Origin: Sporobacter sp963675425
Lineage (GTDB): Bacteria; Bacillota; Clostridia; Oscillospirales; Oscillospiraceae
Direction of reading: 5' to 3'
Length of the DNA stretch: 64,000 nt
Assembly (NCBI GenBank): GCA_963675425.1
Contig: OY776214.1
Coordinates: forward strand, 4,154,001-4,218,000
Each line of letters begins with the position of its first letter. The first letter of the stretch is position 1. A program made the position numbers and the translations under genes. The notes below the pieces were generated by a model. That model was not told the DNA's origin. It saw only the letters and a program-made list of their open reading frames with translations, and made no database searches. Positions 34,118 through 41,942 of this stretch are shown here, piece after piece.

Positions 34118-35239
34118 TTAGGGGTTATAGGCCACAGCGCCGTCCAGGTCGTACGGAAGATAGTCGCCGATGTTAAACAGGAAATGGCCTGACTCGTACG
34201 GACCGCCGTCCACCGTCAGCTGGACCTTATCGGTCTGGAAGTACCAGCCCAGTGTGTCGGCCAGGCTTTGAAGGATCAGGCCCTCCAGCGACGAACCGGC
34301 GTTCATCTCCGTGATAAATATCCGGGACACGTCTGCTTTTACAACGCGCGTGGCCGGGTCAAACGTCACGCTGTTCAGCGCCGCGCCTTCCGGTAAAACG
34401 GGCGTGAGGCCGCTGCCCTCGGGAACGGTCTTGAGCTCACGCTCAAAGGCGCCTTTGATATTCTCATTCGTAATGAGCTCAAACGGTTTTTCAAGATACG
34501 CCACGCGTCCATTCGTAAAATCGGGATAGTAAAAATGGGCATACTGACGCAGCGGGCTCCCCTCTTCATAGTTTTCCAGCTCACTTGTGATGGGCTCCGC
34601 CGTCTCGCCGGAAACGAACGCCTGCTTAATAAGCCCAATCCCCGGCGCATAGTAATCCTTACGCATGCTGCCGTCAAATACGGTCGTCACCTCCAGTGCC
34701 GTATACGTGCCGTATGGAACTGTTACGGCGGCATTTATGGCGGTGATGCTCCGCTGCGCACCGTCGGCCAGCATCCAGGACGTGCCGATTTCCAGGGGCT
34801 CCATAAGCAGGATCTGTTCGGTATCCCGTTCTGCCGTGAAGTCCTGACGGAAATAGGTCTCCTCCCGAGAGAATACACGCTTAAGAGCGCCGTCCTCCAT
34901 CACATAAACTTCAATGATTTCGGTACCGCCGTTGTTTTCCCGCAGCTGCAGCGCTCCATTTTCCAAATAGTCGACCCATGTTTCGAAGCCGGCGTATTCA
35001 TTGCCCATCCCGGCATACGTTTTATGGACGTTTTCCGCTAATGGAAAATAGTCCTCCAGCGACAGCTCAACCGCGTCAGCCGGCACACTTGAAGCGGTCT
35101 GTGCCGACTCCGGTGACGGCGACGCCGGTAAGATACCGCACGAGTTCCGGGCGGACGGCGACGGCGTCAGTTTATTCGGCGCGCAGCCTGCAAGCGCAAG
35201 CGTCAGCGCCAATATTATAATGACGGCCATCCTTTTCAT
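34118..35239 (-). CDS. GerMN-domain lipoprotein
   Basis: The 373-residue lipoprotein has the lipobox LAGC, a Ser/Pro linker, a central beta-rich region (VHKTYAGMGNEYAGFETWVDYL ... YYAPGIGLIKQAF) and a C-terminal GerMN domain (ALNSVTFDPATRVVKADVS, LEGLILQSLADTLGWYF, QLTVDGGPYESG). GerMN domains occur in spore and sporulation proteins such as GerM. The ATG at 35239 follows GGAGGAG; a start five codons upstream would lie within that site. It is a tandem paralog of the next gene. Confidence 0.85.
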   Translation of the reverse strand: MKRMAVIIILALTLALAGCAPNKLTPSPSARNSCGILPASPSPESAQTASSVPADAVELSLEDYFPLAENVHKTYAGMGNEYAGFETWVDYLENGALQLRENNGGTEIIEVYVMEDGALKRVFSREETYFRQDFTAERDTEQILLMEPLEIGTSWMLADGAQRSITAINAAVTVPYGTYTALEVTTVFDGSMRKDYYAPGIGLIKQAFVSGETAEPITSELENYEEGSPLRQYAHFYYPDFTNGRVAYLEKPFELITNENIKGAFERELKTVPEGSGLTPVLPEGAALNSVTFDPATRVVKADVSRIFITEMNAGSSLEGLILQSLADTLGWYFQTDKVQLTVDGGPYESGHFLFNIGDYLPYDLDGAVAYNP

Positions 35240-35379
35240 GGTGCTCCTCCTCATAACCGAATAATTCGTTTAAGACGCACGTTTAATACACACGCTGCCT
35301 TAGCCGCCCCTTAGGGTTTGTATAGTATATTCGCCATTTTATAGCGGAAATGACTGTCTTATGAAACAAGCGGCAAAAG

Positions 35380-35420
35380 GCGGGCGCATTTGGATCTATC
35401 CAAATGCGCCCGCTTTTTTT
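35380..35420. terminator. Terminator between the two GerMN genes
   Basis: A perfect 15-bp stem GCGGGCGCATTTGGA / TCCAAATGCGCCCGC with a 4-nt loop and T7 on the forward side; the reverse side reads CTTTT. It shows that the two paralogs are probably separate transcripts. Confidence 0.85.
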
Positions 35421-35452
35421 GTGTAAGTCAATGCTGCCGGCTGCCGTATCAG

Positions 35453-36580
35453 CTAGCTATATTGCACGGCATCGTCCGGCGCGAACGGCAGATAGTCTCC
35501 GTCATTAAAAAGGAAGTGGCCCGATTCGTAAGGCCCGCCGTCCACTGTCAGCTGGATTTTGTCGGTTTGAAAATACCGGCCCAGCGTATCGGCCAGGCTT
35601 TCAAGGATCATCCCCTCATACGAAGCGCCGGCGTTCATCCCGGTGATAAATTGCGCTGATACATCAACGGTTAAAACGTTGGTCTGCGTATCCATTGTCA
35701 GGCTGTTGAGCGCCGCGTCCGGTGACATCACCGGCGTAAGGCTGCTGCTGGACGGCGCGGTTTTTAATATCCGCTCAAATACCGACGCGGCGGTATCGTT
35801 CGTGCTGAACGGAACGGTTTGATTCATATAAGTAACTTTATAAGCGGTGCCGCTACCGCTGTCGGGATAAAAGGTCTGGATATTCTGACTGAGATAAGCA
35901 TCCGTCTCGTAAACCTGGAGCTCACTGACAATCGGATTATCCGGGTCCTCGTTGGGGATAAACGCCTGCTTAATGAAACCGATCCCCGGTGCGTAATAAT
36001 CCTTTATAACACTGTCGGGATTTGTGGTCGTTACTTCGAGAACACCTGTAAACGCGCCGTACGGCATGGTAACGGAGGCGTCCACATCGGTAATAGTGCG
36101 CTGGTCGCCGCTGGGGAGCGTCCACGTCGTACCAACGGCGATCGGCTCCTTGATGAGCACATCATTCATCGTATTCATCGCTGTATAGTCATATACGTAA
36201 TATGTTTCACCCTGCGAAAATACATTTTTCAGCTCGCCATTTTCGATTTTGTAAACACTGACGGTTTCAGTGCCCGTGTTGTTTGAACGTATTTGTATCG
36301 TATCGGCCGTTATAAAGTCAACCCAGGACTCAAAGCCGGCGTACTCGATACCTGTCCCCAAATAACCCCTGTGGACATTAGGTGTGAATGGAAAGTAATC
36401 GGCAACCGTCAGCGACGGAGAGGGCGACGGGCTTACCGGCGGCGTTGCGGACGGCGATGCCGAGGGTACGACAGACAGGTAGGCACTGTCTGATGGCGAC
36501 GCCGACGGACCGGCGGGACCGGCGCATCCCGTCAGGACAAGAAGGCCGGTTATAAGTAAAATGAATATTATTTTTTTCAT
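35453..36580 (-). CDS. GerMN-domain lipoprotein (paralog)
   Basis: The 375-residue lipoprotein repeats the plan of the gene at 34118: lipobox LTGC, a low-complexity Ser/Pro linker (SPSPSPSLTV), the same central region (VHRGYLGTGIEYAGFESWVDF, YYAPGIGFIKQAF) and GerMN (LNSLTMDTQTNVLTVDVS, QLTVDGGPYESGHFLFNDGD). Divergence is mostly in the linker, which suggests an old tandem duplication. The role is probably at the cell or spore envelope; germination involvement is inferred from the domain only. Confidence 0.85.
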   Translation of the reverse strand: MKKIIFILLITGLLVLTGCAGPAGPSASPSDSAYLSVVPSASPSATPPVSPSPSPSLTVADYFPFTPNVHRGYLGTGIEYAGFESWVDFITADTIQIRSNNTGTETVSVYKIENGELKNVFSQGETYYVYDYTAMNTMNDVLIKEPIAVGTTWTLPSGDQRTITDVDASVTMPYGAFTGVLEVTTTNPDSVIKDYYAPGIGFIKQAFIPNEDPDNPIVSELQVYETDAYLSQNIQTFYPDSGSGTAYKVTYMNQTVPFSTNDTAASVFERILKTAPSSSSLTPVMSPDAALNSLTMDTQTNVLTVDVSAQFITGMNAGASYEGMILESLADTLGRYFQTDKIQLTVDGGPYESGHFLFNDGDYLPFAPDDAVQYS

Positions 36581-36799
36581 TTTTTACCTCCGCATTATTT
36601 TATAGTTTGGGCTTTCGTCGCTTATCAATTTCTGGTTACTGTGTAAAATATTCAATGAAAATTGTTTTTTGAATTGAGGCACACTATAACTGCACAGTTA
36701 ACTGATGATAACGCTGATATCATCTGGAAACGGAAGCCATTCATTTTTGTTTACAGACAACCGTTTACAATGATTCAGCGTTTTATACAAGAGGGTATT

Positions 36800-38245
36800 A
36801 TGGAAAAAAGAAAAAAAGGCCTTTCAGCCATACATTTAACGATGTTGGCGCTTGGAACCGTAATCGGCGGCTCGTTCTTTCTCGGCTCGTCTGTAGCGAT
36901 AAACGCCGCCGGCCCGTCAATTATCATCGCGTATGTATTCGGCGCGGTGCTCGTTTATTACATTTTATTCGCCATGTCGGAAATGACGGTAGCCAATCCC
37001 GACTGTGGGTCATTCCGCACCTTTGCCGCTCAGGCCTTCGGTCCGCGCACGGCGTTTGTCGTCGGATGGATCTACTGGTCAGGTATGGTGCTGAGTATGT
37101 CCAGCGAGGCCACGGCCTCCGCCATTCTTCTCAGGCAGTGGATACCGCAAATTCCCATGTCCCTTTTGGGCAGTGCGATTATTGTCATTGTAACGCTCGT
37201 CAACCTGCTGGGTGCTGAGAAGCTCTCCCGGCTCGAAAGCGCGCTGGCCGGCATCAAGGTCTTCGCGGTTGTATCCTTCATCGTGTTCGCTATCCTGCTG
37301 CTGACGGGCTTTTTAACGGGAAAACCCGCCGTCGGCCTTGGTGAGCTGCGGCGCGAGACGTTTATGCCGGGCGGCATCACGGGGCTGTTAGGCAGCATGC
37401 TGATCGTCATGTTCTCATACTGCGGCTTTGAGGTTATCGGCCTGGCCGCGTCCGAGGCCGAAGATGTCCAAAAGACGATCCCGAAGGCCATCCGGTACAC
37501 GGTGCTCAGCCTTGTCGTCTTGTATATCCTTTATATTGCCGTTCTCCTGCCGCTCATCCCGACGTCGACGCTCAACGAAAATACAAGCGCTATCGTCGCG
37601 TCACTGTCTCTAAACGGCATCGGCTGGGCAGGCACTGTCATTGGCGCGGTGATTGTATCGGCCATTCTTTCAACCATGCTCGCGACGATGTTCGGCCTTG
37701 GCCGGATGATGCGTTCGCTCGCGCGCGAGCGCCAGGCGCCGGCCTGGCTTCGCGAAAAGACCGATGTGCCGTACAGGGGCATTCTGGCATCGGGCGTTGC
37801 GATGCTCGCCGCGCTTTGGTTCGGCCTTTTGCTGCCGCGCGTTTACTTGTTTTTGATAAGCTCTGGCGGTTTTGCCATTCTCTTCACGTACGCCGTTATG
37901 ATGGCCTCACATCTGCGCTTTCGCCGGCAGTTTGGCTGCCCGCCCGACGGCAAATGTCAAATGCGCGGATATCCGTACTCCACTATTTTTGTTATGGTGT
38001 CACTCATCATTGCGATAGCAAGCATGCCTTTTGTCAAAGGACAGACCTCGGGCCTTATTGCCGGCCTTGTACTGCTCGCCTTTTTCGAAATCAGCTATAC
38101 AGTTATGACTTATATGAGAAACCGGCGCGGCGAAGGGCTTAACTTTACCGTCGATCAGCGCCCGAACATGGCAACGGAGTTTTCCGAAGAGCTGACCGAC
38201 ACTGATAAGCTCGAGATAACGGACGATTCTTCAAAAGACGATTAG
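36800..38245 (+). CDS. APC-family amino acid permease
   Basis: The 481-residue protein has about 12 membrane spans and APC-superfamily motifs (LTMLALGTVIGGSFFLGSS at TM1, MFSYCGFEVIGLAASEAEDVQKTIPKAIR in the TM6-7 loop). It takes up amino acids by proton symport or exchange; the substrate cannot be read. The ATG at 36800 after GAGGG is chosen because the 46 codons upstream do not look like coding sequence. It converges on scfB with a 4-bp overlap. Confidence 0.92.
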   Translation: MEKRKKGLSAIHLTMLALGTVIGGSFFLGSSVAINAAGPSIIIAYVFGAVLVYYILFAMSEMTVANPDCGSFRTFAAQAFGPRTAFVVGWIYWSGMVLSMSSEATASAILLRQWIPQIPMSLLGSAIIVIVTLVNLLGAEKLSRLESALAGIKVFAVVSFIVFAILLLTGFLTGKPAVGLGELRRETFMPGGITGLLGSMLIVMFSYCGFEVIGLAASEAEDVQKTIPKAIRYTVLSLVVLYILYIAVLLPLIPTSTLNENTSAIVASLSLNGIGWAGTVIGAVIVSAILSTMLATMFGLGRMMRSLARERQAPAWLREKTDVPYRGILASGVAMLAALWFGLLLPRVYLFLISSGGFAILFTYAVMMASHLRFRRQFGCPPDGKCQMRGYPYSTIFVMVSLIIAIASMPFVKGQTSGLIAGLVLLAFFEISYTVMTYMRNRRGEGLNFTVDQRPNMATEFSEELTDTDKLEITDDSSKDD

Positions 38246-39627
38246 CGTTTGGCCTGCTCATCACCGATGGCTTCGGCGACTTTCAGCATAATCGCGCATT
38301 CCACCCGCTTTTTAAAAAGCCGGCAGCCGTACTCGTACACGCCGCCGACCTCGCCGGTGGCGTGAAAGGCGTTGGCCGCACAGCCGCCAGCGCAGTATAA
38401 ACGCGCCCAGCATTCCCGACATTCGCTCCGGGAATACGCGTTACAAGCGGAGAATGCATTGCGGACGGCTTCATTTGTGACGCCGTCCCAAATGCTGCCC
38501 ATCAGGTAGTCCGGCTCGCCCACAAACTGATGGCACGGATACAGCTCGCCCGCCGGCGTGACGGCAAGGTATTCCGTGCCGGAACCACAGCCGGAAACAC
38601 GCTTATAAATACACGGGCCGTTTTCAAGGTCCAGCATAAAGTGGTAGAAGGTAAAGCCTCTGCCCTCTTTATTCCGTTTCAGCATTTCCTCAGCCAGCAG
38701 CTCATATTGGCGCATAAGCACCGGCAAATCGTCTTCCGTCAAGGCGTACGGATCGTCTTTTTTTGAGACGACGGGCTCCATGGAAAGTTCCCCAAAGCCC
38801 AGCTCAGCCATGTGCAGGATATCATTCGTGAAATCCGTATTGTCGTGCGTGAAGGTGCCACGGATATAGTAATCCCTGCCGCCGCGCGCTTTCACCAGTC
38901 TCTGGAATTTCGGGACGATTGTATCGTAACTGCCGTGCCCATCCGGCGTTTTGCGCAGCCGGTCATGTACGCAGCGCCGTCCGTCCAGGCTCAGTACGAC
39001 ATTTGTCATCTCCCGGTTTGAAAAATCAATGACGTCATCGTCGATCAAAACGCCGTTCGTCGTCAGTGTGAATCGGAAGTTTTTTCTCTTATCCTTTTCA
39101 ATGCTGCGCGCGTAAGCCACAACTTGCTTGACGACCGCCCAGTTCATAAGCGGCTCGCCGCCGAAAAAATCAACCTCGAGATTTCGCCGCGCACCGGAAT
39201 TCTCCACGAGAAAGTCAATGGCGCGCCGCCCGGTCTCAAAGCTCATGACGGCGTCCCTGCCGTGGTAACGGCCCGCTCCGGCAAAACAGTAATCACAGGT
39301 TAAGTTGCATGTGTGCGCTACGTGCAGGCAAAGCGCCTTGATCTCGGTATTCTTATTTTTCAGAACGCCCGCCAGCTCGCTAAAGCTGTCCGGTGCGAAA
39401 AGCCGCCCGGCATCACGAAGCGCCTCAACCTCGGCAATCGCCTCTTCAACCTCAGCACGTGTTAAATCCGTGCCGTGTTGCTTCATAAGGCGCGCCGTCA
39501 GCGCGTCCTTGTCCAGCTGTTCATACAGCTCAATAATGTCATAGGTAAGCGCGTCCACAACGTGAACCGATCCGCTGCCGATATCGAGGACGATATTGTA
39601 TCCGTTCAGTTTATATTGATGAATCAT
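38242..39627 (-). CDS. scfB: SCIFF peptide maturase (radical SAM/SPASM thioether synthase)
   Basis: The 461-residue enzyme forms Cys-Thr type thioether bonds in the SCIFF peptide. It has an N-terminal peptide-recognition-like region (NIVLDIGSGSVHVVDALTYDII), a radical SAM site CNLTCDYCFAG near 112, DFFGGEPLMNW, and a C-terminal SPASM part rich in Cys (CGSGTEYLAVTPAGELYPCHQF, CRECWARLYCAGGCAANA) for auxiliary clusters. The precursor gene scfA lies just upstream on the same strand, which fixes the identification. Confidence 0.96.
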   Translation of the reverse strand: MIHQYKLNGYNIVLDIGSGSVHVVDALTYDIIELYEQLDKDALTARLMKQHGTDLTRAEVEEAIAEVEALRDAGRLFAPDSFSELAGVLKNKNTEIKALCLHVAHTCNLTCDYCFAGAGRYHGRDAVMSFETGRRAIDFLVENSGARRNLEVDFFGGEPLMNWAVVKQVVAYARSIEKDKRKNFRFTLTTNGVLIDDDVIDFSNREMTNVVLSLDGRRCVHDRLRKTPDGHGSYDTIVPKFQRLVKARGGRDYYIRGTFTHDNTDFTNDILHMAELGFGELSMEPVVSKKDDPYALTEDDLPVLMRQYELLAEEMLKRNKEGRGFTFYHFMLDLENGPCIYKRVSGCGSGTEYLAVTPAGELYPCHQFVGEPDYLMGSIWDGVTNEAVRNAFSACNAYSRSECRECWARLYCAGGCAANAFHATGEVGGVYEYGCRLFKKRVECAIMLKVAEAIGDEQAKR

Positions 39628-39681
39628 GTTGCTGCCTCACAATTATAATCTAAGCCGCCGTATCAGGCGGATTGAAACATG

Positions 39682-39731
39682 CTTAATACTCATTTTGGTT
39701 AGAACGCCTTCTAGCCAAAATGAGTATTAAG
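39682..39731. repeat. 23-bp-arm palindrome between scfA and scfB
   Basis: Arms beginning CTTAATACTCATTTTGG and ending CCAAAATGAGTATTAAG match over 23 bp with one substitution that keeps a G-T pair, around a 4-nt loop. It has no T tail, so a simple terminator is unlikely. It may be an RNA-processing or stability element, or a small mobile palindrome. Confidence 0.8.
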
Positions 39732-39740
39732 CAAAATATA

Positions 39741-39774
39741 ATGCCGTTTATCTCCTGACGGCGAAAAACGGCAT
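39741..39774 (-). terminator. Attenuator-like hairpin after scfA
   Basis: Arms ATGCCGTTT and AAACGGCAT are followed on the reverse strand by ATATTTTG. It probably trims or limits read-through from the abundant precursor transcript into scfB. Confidence 0.6.
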
Positions 39775-39792
39775 TTCTTATTGGACGCGTCG

Positions 39793-39948
39793 TTATTTTT
39801 TTTCGCTTGCGCTTTTTTCGCACTGCTGGTTGGCCACGCCGCAGGATGTTTTGCAGGCCGATTGGCAAGAGGTCTGGCATTCGCCGCAGCCGCCGCCGGT
39901 CAGGCTTTTCTTCAGATCGCGCGTCGTGATAGTAATAATATGTTTCAT
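39793..39948 (-). CDS. scfA: SCIFF (six Cys in forty-five residues) ribosomal peptide precursor
   Basis: A 51-codon frame starting MKHIITITTRDLKKSL and continuing TGGGCGECQTSCQSACKTSC, with CGVANQQCEK after it. The Cys spacing and the leader KHI--L-TR-LKKSL are those of SCIFF peptides, nearly universal in Clostridia. GGGAG stands 9 nt before the ATG. The maturase scfB follows. The tail (SASEKK) extends a few residues past the usual end. The biological role of SCIFF is still unsettled. Confidence 0.96.
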   Translation of the reverse strand: MKHIITITTRDLKKSLTGGGCGECQTSCQSACKTSCGVANQQCEKSASEKK

Positions 39949-39980
39949 AGTTATTGTCTCCCTGATCATATTCTTCGATT

Positions 39981-40009
39981 AAAGTATCATAACAGCCTGT
40001 TTTTGTCAA
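39981..40009 (-). promoter_or_regulatory. Promoter of scfA-scfB
   Basis: On the reverse strand a perfect TTGACA (40009-40004) and TACTTT (39986-39981) are 17 bp apart, about 40 bp before scfA. Confidence 0.65.
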
Positions 40010-40033
40010 CGTCCAACACATACAAGCCGGGAC

Positions 40034-40063
40034 AAAAAAAGACCTCGTCCATTGGACGAGGCC
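40034..40063 (-). terminator. Terminator of the decarboxylase gene
   Basis: On the reverse strand CCTCGTCC-AAT-GGACGAGG is followed by seven T. Confidence 0.9.
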
Positions 40064-40153
40064 GTAAATGAAGATAGCAACATTTACTATGCGCTTACAT
40101 TTTACCAACGTAACGCGTGCGTTGTCAAAGGTAAGTATTGGCGGCAAACGACC

Positions 40154-41560
40154 CTAAGATGTATACAGCGACGGCAACCGCCCTTTCGTACTTTTAAGCG
40201 CGGCGCCTTCCGCCGCGTACCGCGCCAGCAGCTCTAAAAGCTCATCTGTAATGATCTCGCCCGGCACAAGAATCGGGACGCCCGGCGGATAAGCCCAGAC
40301 GTATTCCAGCACGGTCCGGCCGGACGCTCTGTACGGCTCCGTTAGGACGCCCTCATACCCCACAGCCTCCGACGCCGTCAGCGCTGCGGCCGGTACGGGC
40401 GGGAGCGGCGTGGCCTTCGCGCCGGATTTTTTGGCTGTGGCGTCAACGGCGAGAAGCGCGTCGCTCAGCCGTTCAAAATGCTCCGGCTCGTCGCAGATGC
40501 TCGTCATTGCCACAGCGTAATCGGGACCTGCCATTTCCAGTTCGATACGGTTTTCCGCGCGCAAACGTGCGGCAAGCTTCGCACCGCTCATGCCGGCTCC
40601 GCGTGTCACAATGACAATTTTGCCGGAGTCAACCTTAAAAAAGCGCGTTCGACGCAACAAATCATCAGCCCCGTAGCCAATCACCCGTAATTTTTTAAGG
40701 CCGCGGACGCGCTCGCCAAAGGTATTCAGGTTTTGACGGTAGTCTTTAAAAAGGCGCTCACCCTCTGATAGAAGCAGCTCAACGCACCGGTCGATAGATG
40801 ACAGCAGCACATACGACGGGCTGCTCGTCTGGAAGACGGCTACGGCCTCTCCGAGCCGCTCCGGCTCAATCAGGTTCCCGCTGTTCAGCACCAGCGCGCA
40901 CTGTGTTAGAGCCGGCAGCGTCTTGTGCAGGCTTGTAACAACCATATCCGCGCCGCACTGGGCGGCGGACGGCGGAAAGGCATCCGAAAAGCCGAAATGC
41001 GCGCCATGCGCTGCATCCACAAGAACCGGCACGCCGTTTTGATGCACGATCTCAGCGATACTGCGGATATCGCTGACGATGCCCTCATACGTCGGCGACG
41101 TAATAATTACAAGCGACGCGCCCGGATAATCCGTCAGAGCGTCGGCTACCTGCTCGGGCCGGATACTGCCGGCCACACCGGACGCGTCCATCTCAGGCTG
41201 TAGGTACACTGGCCGAAGGCCAAACAGTTCTACCGCGTTATAGACCGATTTGTGGCAGTTGCGCGCCATAATGATCGTATCGCCGCGGCGGACGGCGCAT
41301 TTGACGGCGGCCAGAATGCCGCCCGTGCCGCCGTTTACAAGCGGAAACGCTCGTTCGCTCCCAAAAAGCTCGGCGGCGCGCTGGGATACGGCCTTGAGGA
41401 TGCCCCTCGGGTCCTGCAGATTGTCGAAGCCGTCAATTTCAGTAATATCGATCTCGTAGGGCAGATCACTGCCCAAAAGCCTTGTATTGCGCTTATGGCC
41501 CGGCATATGAAACGGCGCAACGCCTTTTTTCGCATAATGGTCCAGCGCTTCGTACAGCAT
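40154..41560 (-). CDS. speA: Orn/Lys/Arg decarboxylase-family PLP enzyme (SpeA type)
   Basis: The 468-residue enzyme has the family N-terminus (PFHMPGHKRN), a PLP domain with NGGTGGILAAVKCAVRRGD and VLVDAAHGAHFGF, and the PLP lysine in TSLHKTLPALTQ. It decarboxylates a basic amino acid, most likely arginine or lysine, towards polyamines. Substrate choice cannot be read. The C-terminal domain is the short Gram-positive form. The ATG at 41560 lies 10 nt after GGGAGG. It has its own promoter and terminator. Confidence 0.9.
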   Translation of the reverse strand: MLYEALDHYAKKGVAPFHMPGHKRNTRLLGSDLPYEIDITEIDGFDNLQDPRGILKAVSQRAAELFGSERAFPLVNGGTGGILAAVKCAVRRGDTIIMARNCHKSVYNAVELFGLRPVYLQPEMDASGVAGSIRPEQVADALTDYPGASLVIITSPTYEGIVSDIRSIAEIVHQNGVPVLVDAAHGAHFGFSDAFPPSAAQCGADMVVTSLHKTLPALTQCALVLNSGNLIEPERLGEAVAVFQTSSPSYVLLSSIDRCVELLLSEGERLFKDYRQNLNTFGERVRGLKKLRVIGYGADDLLRRTRFFKVDSGKIVIVTRGAGMSGAKLAARLRAENRIELEMAGPDYAVAMTSICDEPEHFERLSDALLAVDATAKKSGAKATPLPPVPAAALTASEAVGYEGVLTEPYRASGRTVLEYVWAYPPGVPILVPGEIITDELLELLARYAAEGAALKSTKGRLPSLYTS

Positions 41561-41587
41561 AATTTCCAAGCCTCCCGTTATAGAACA

Positions 41588-41616
41588 AGCATATTTTATA
41601 ACGGGCGCGTTGTCAA
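41588..41616 (-). promoter_or_regulatory. Promoter of the decarboxylase gene
   Basis: TTGACA (41616-41611) and TATGCT (41593-41588) on the reverse strand, 17 bp apart, about 28 bp before the start codon. Confidence 0.65.
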
Positions 41617-41832
41617 ATGAATTTCATGAGCAAAACCGTCTCAAACTAAACATCATCCGCGTCCTATATCACTTTTGTTTTCGCAAGACGGCATAAAAAT
41701 ACCAACATTACACGAGAAGATGAGTCTTACGAAATGGTTATTTGTCAAGCACAACCAAGAAAGAACTTTTGCAATTCATGTAAAATTGGTATTTTAAAAC
41801 AATATTTATTTTTAACGAAAGCCGCAGTGAGC

Positions 41833-41896
41833 ATTATACTACATAGTGAACGGCGCGGAACAAAGGTTGTTGCATGAGGCCTCTTTTATGTTGCAA
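41833..41896 (-). promoter_or_regulatory. Putative LytTR-controlled promoter in the gap
   Basis: The forward strand reads TGTTGCA at 41868 and TGTTGCAA at 41889, a direct repeat with 21-bp period. Thirty bases to the left is TATAAT on the reverse strand (41838-41833). The same 29-bp block, identical at 23 positions, occurs at 44069-44097 with TATAAT at nearly the same distance. Two-turn direct repeats just upstream of a weak -35 are the usual LytTR arrangement. Confidence 0.45.
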
Positions 41897-41942
41897 CACG
41901 AATACCATATAACTGAATGCACACAATTCAGGCACTAATTAT

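Larger units (their letters stand above)
41561..41942. other. 382-bp gap between speA and the second LRR gene
   Basis: It contains the speA promoter, a reverse-oriented TATAAT with the 29-bp double repeat (41833-41896), and an inverted repeat (TTGGTATTTT at 41786-41795, AAAATACCAA at 41696-41705) whose distal arm ends in five T on the reverse strand. Only very short frames occur (for example a 13-codon MNCKSSFLVVLDK at 41738-41779 without a ribosome binding site). A transcript of about 130 nt is conceivable. Confidence 0.4.

Noticed and set aside
36662..36799. 46-codon N-terminal extension of the amino acid permease
   Set aside because: The extension does not resemble an APC N-terminus and the ATG at 36800 has a ribosome binding site.
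39683..40147. 154-codon reverse frame overlapping scfA
   Set aside because: It uses another phase of the same strand across scfA, the hairpins and the speA terminator; only scfA has a family match and a ribosome binding site.
41738..41779. 13-codon peptide frame in the speA-LRR gap as a signalling peptide gene
   Set aside because: No ribosome binding site and no evidence beyond an open frame; it is kept only as part of the possible short transcript.
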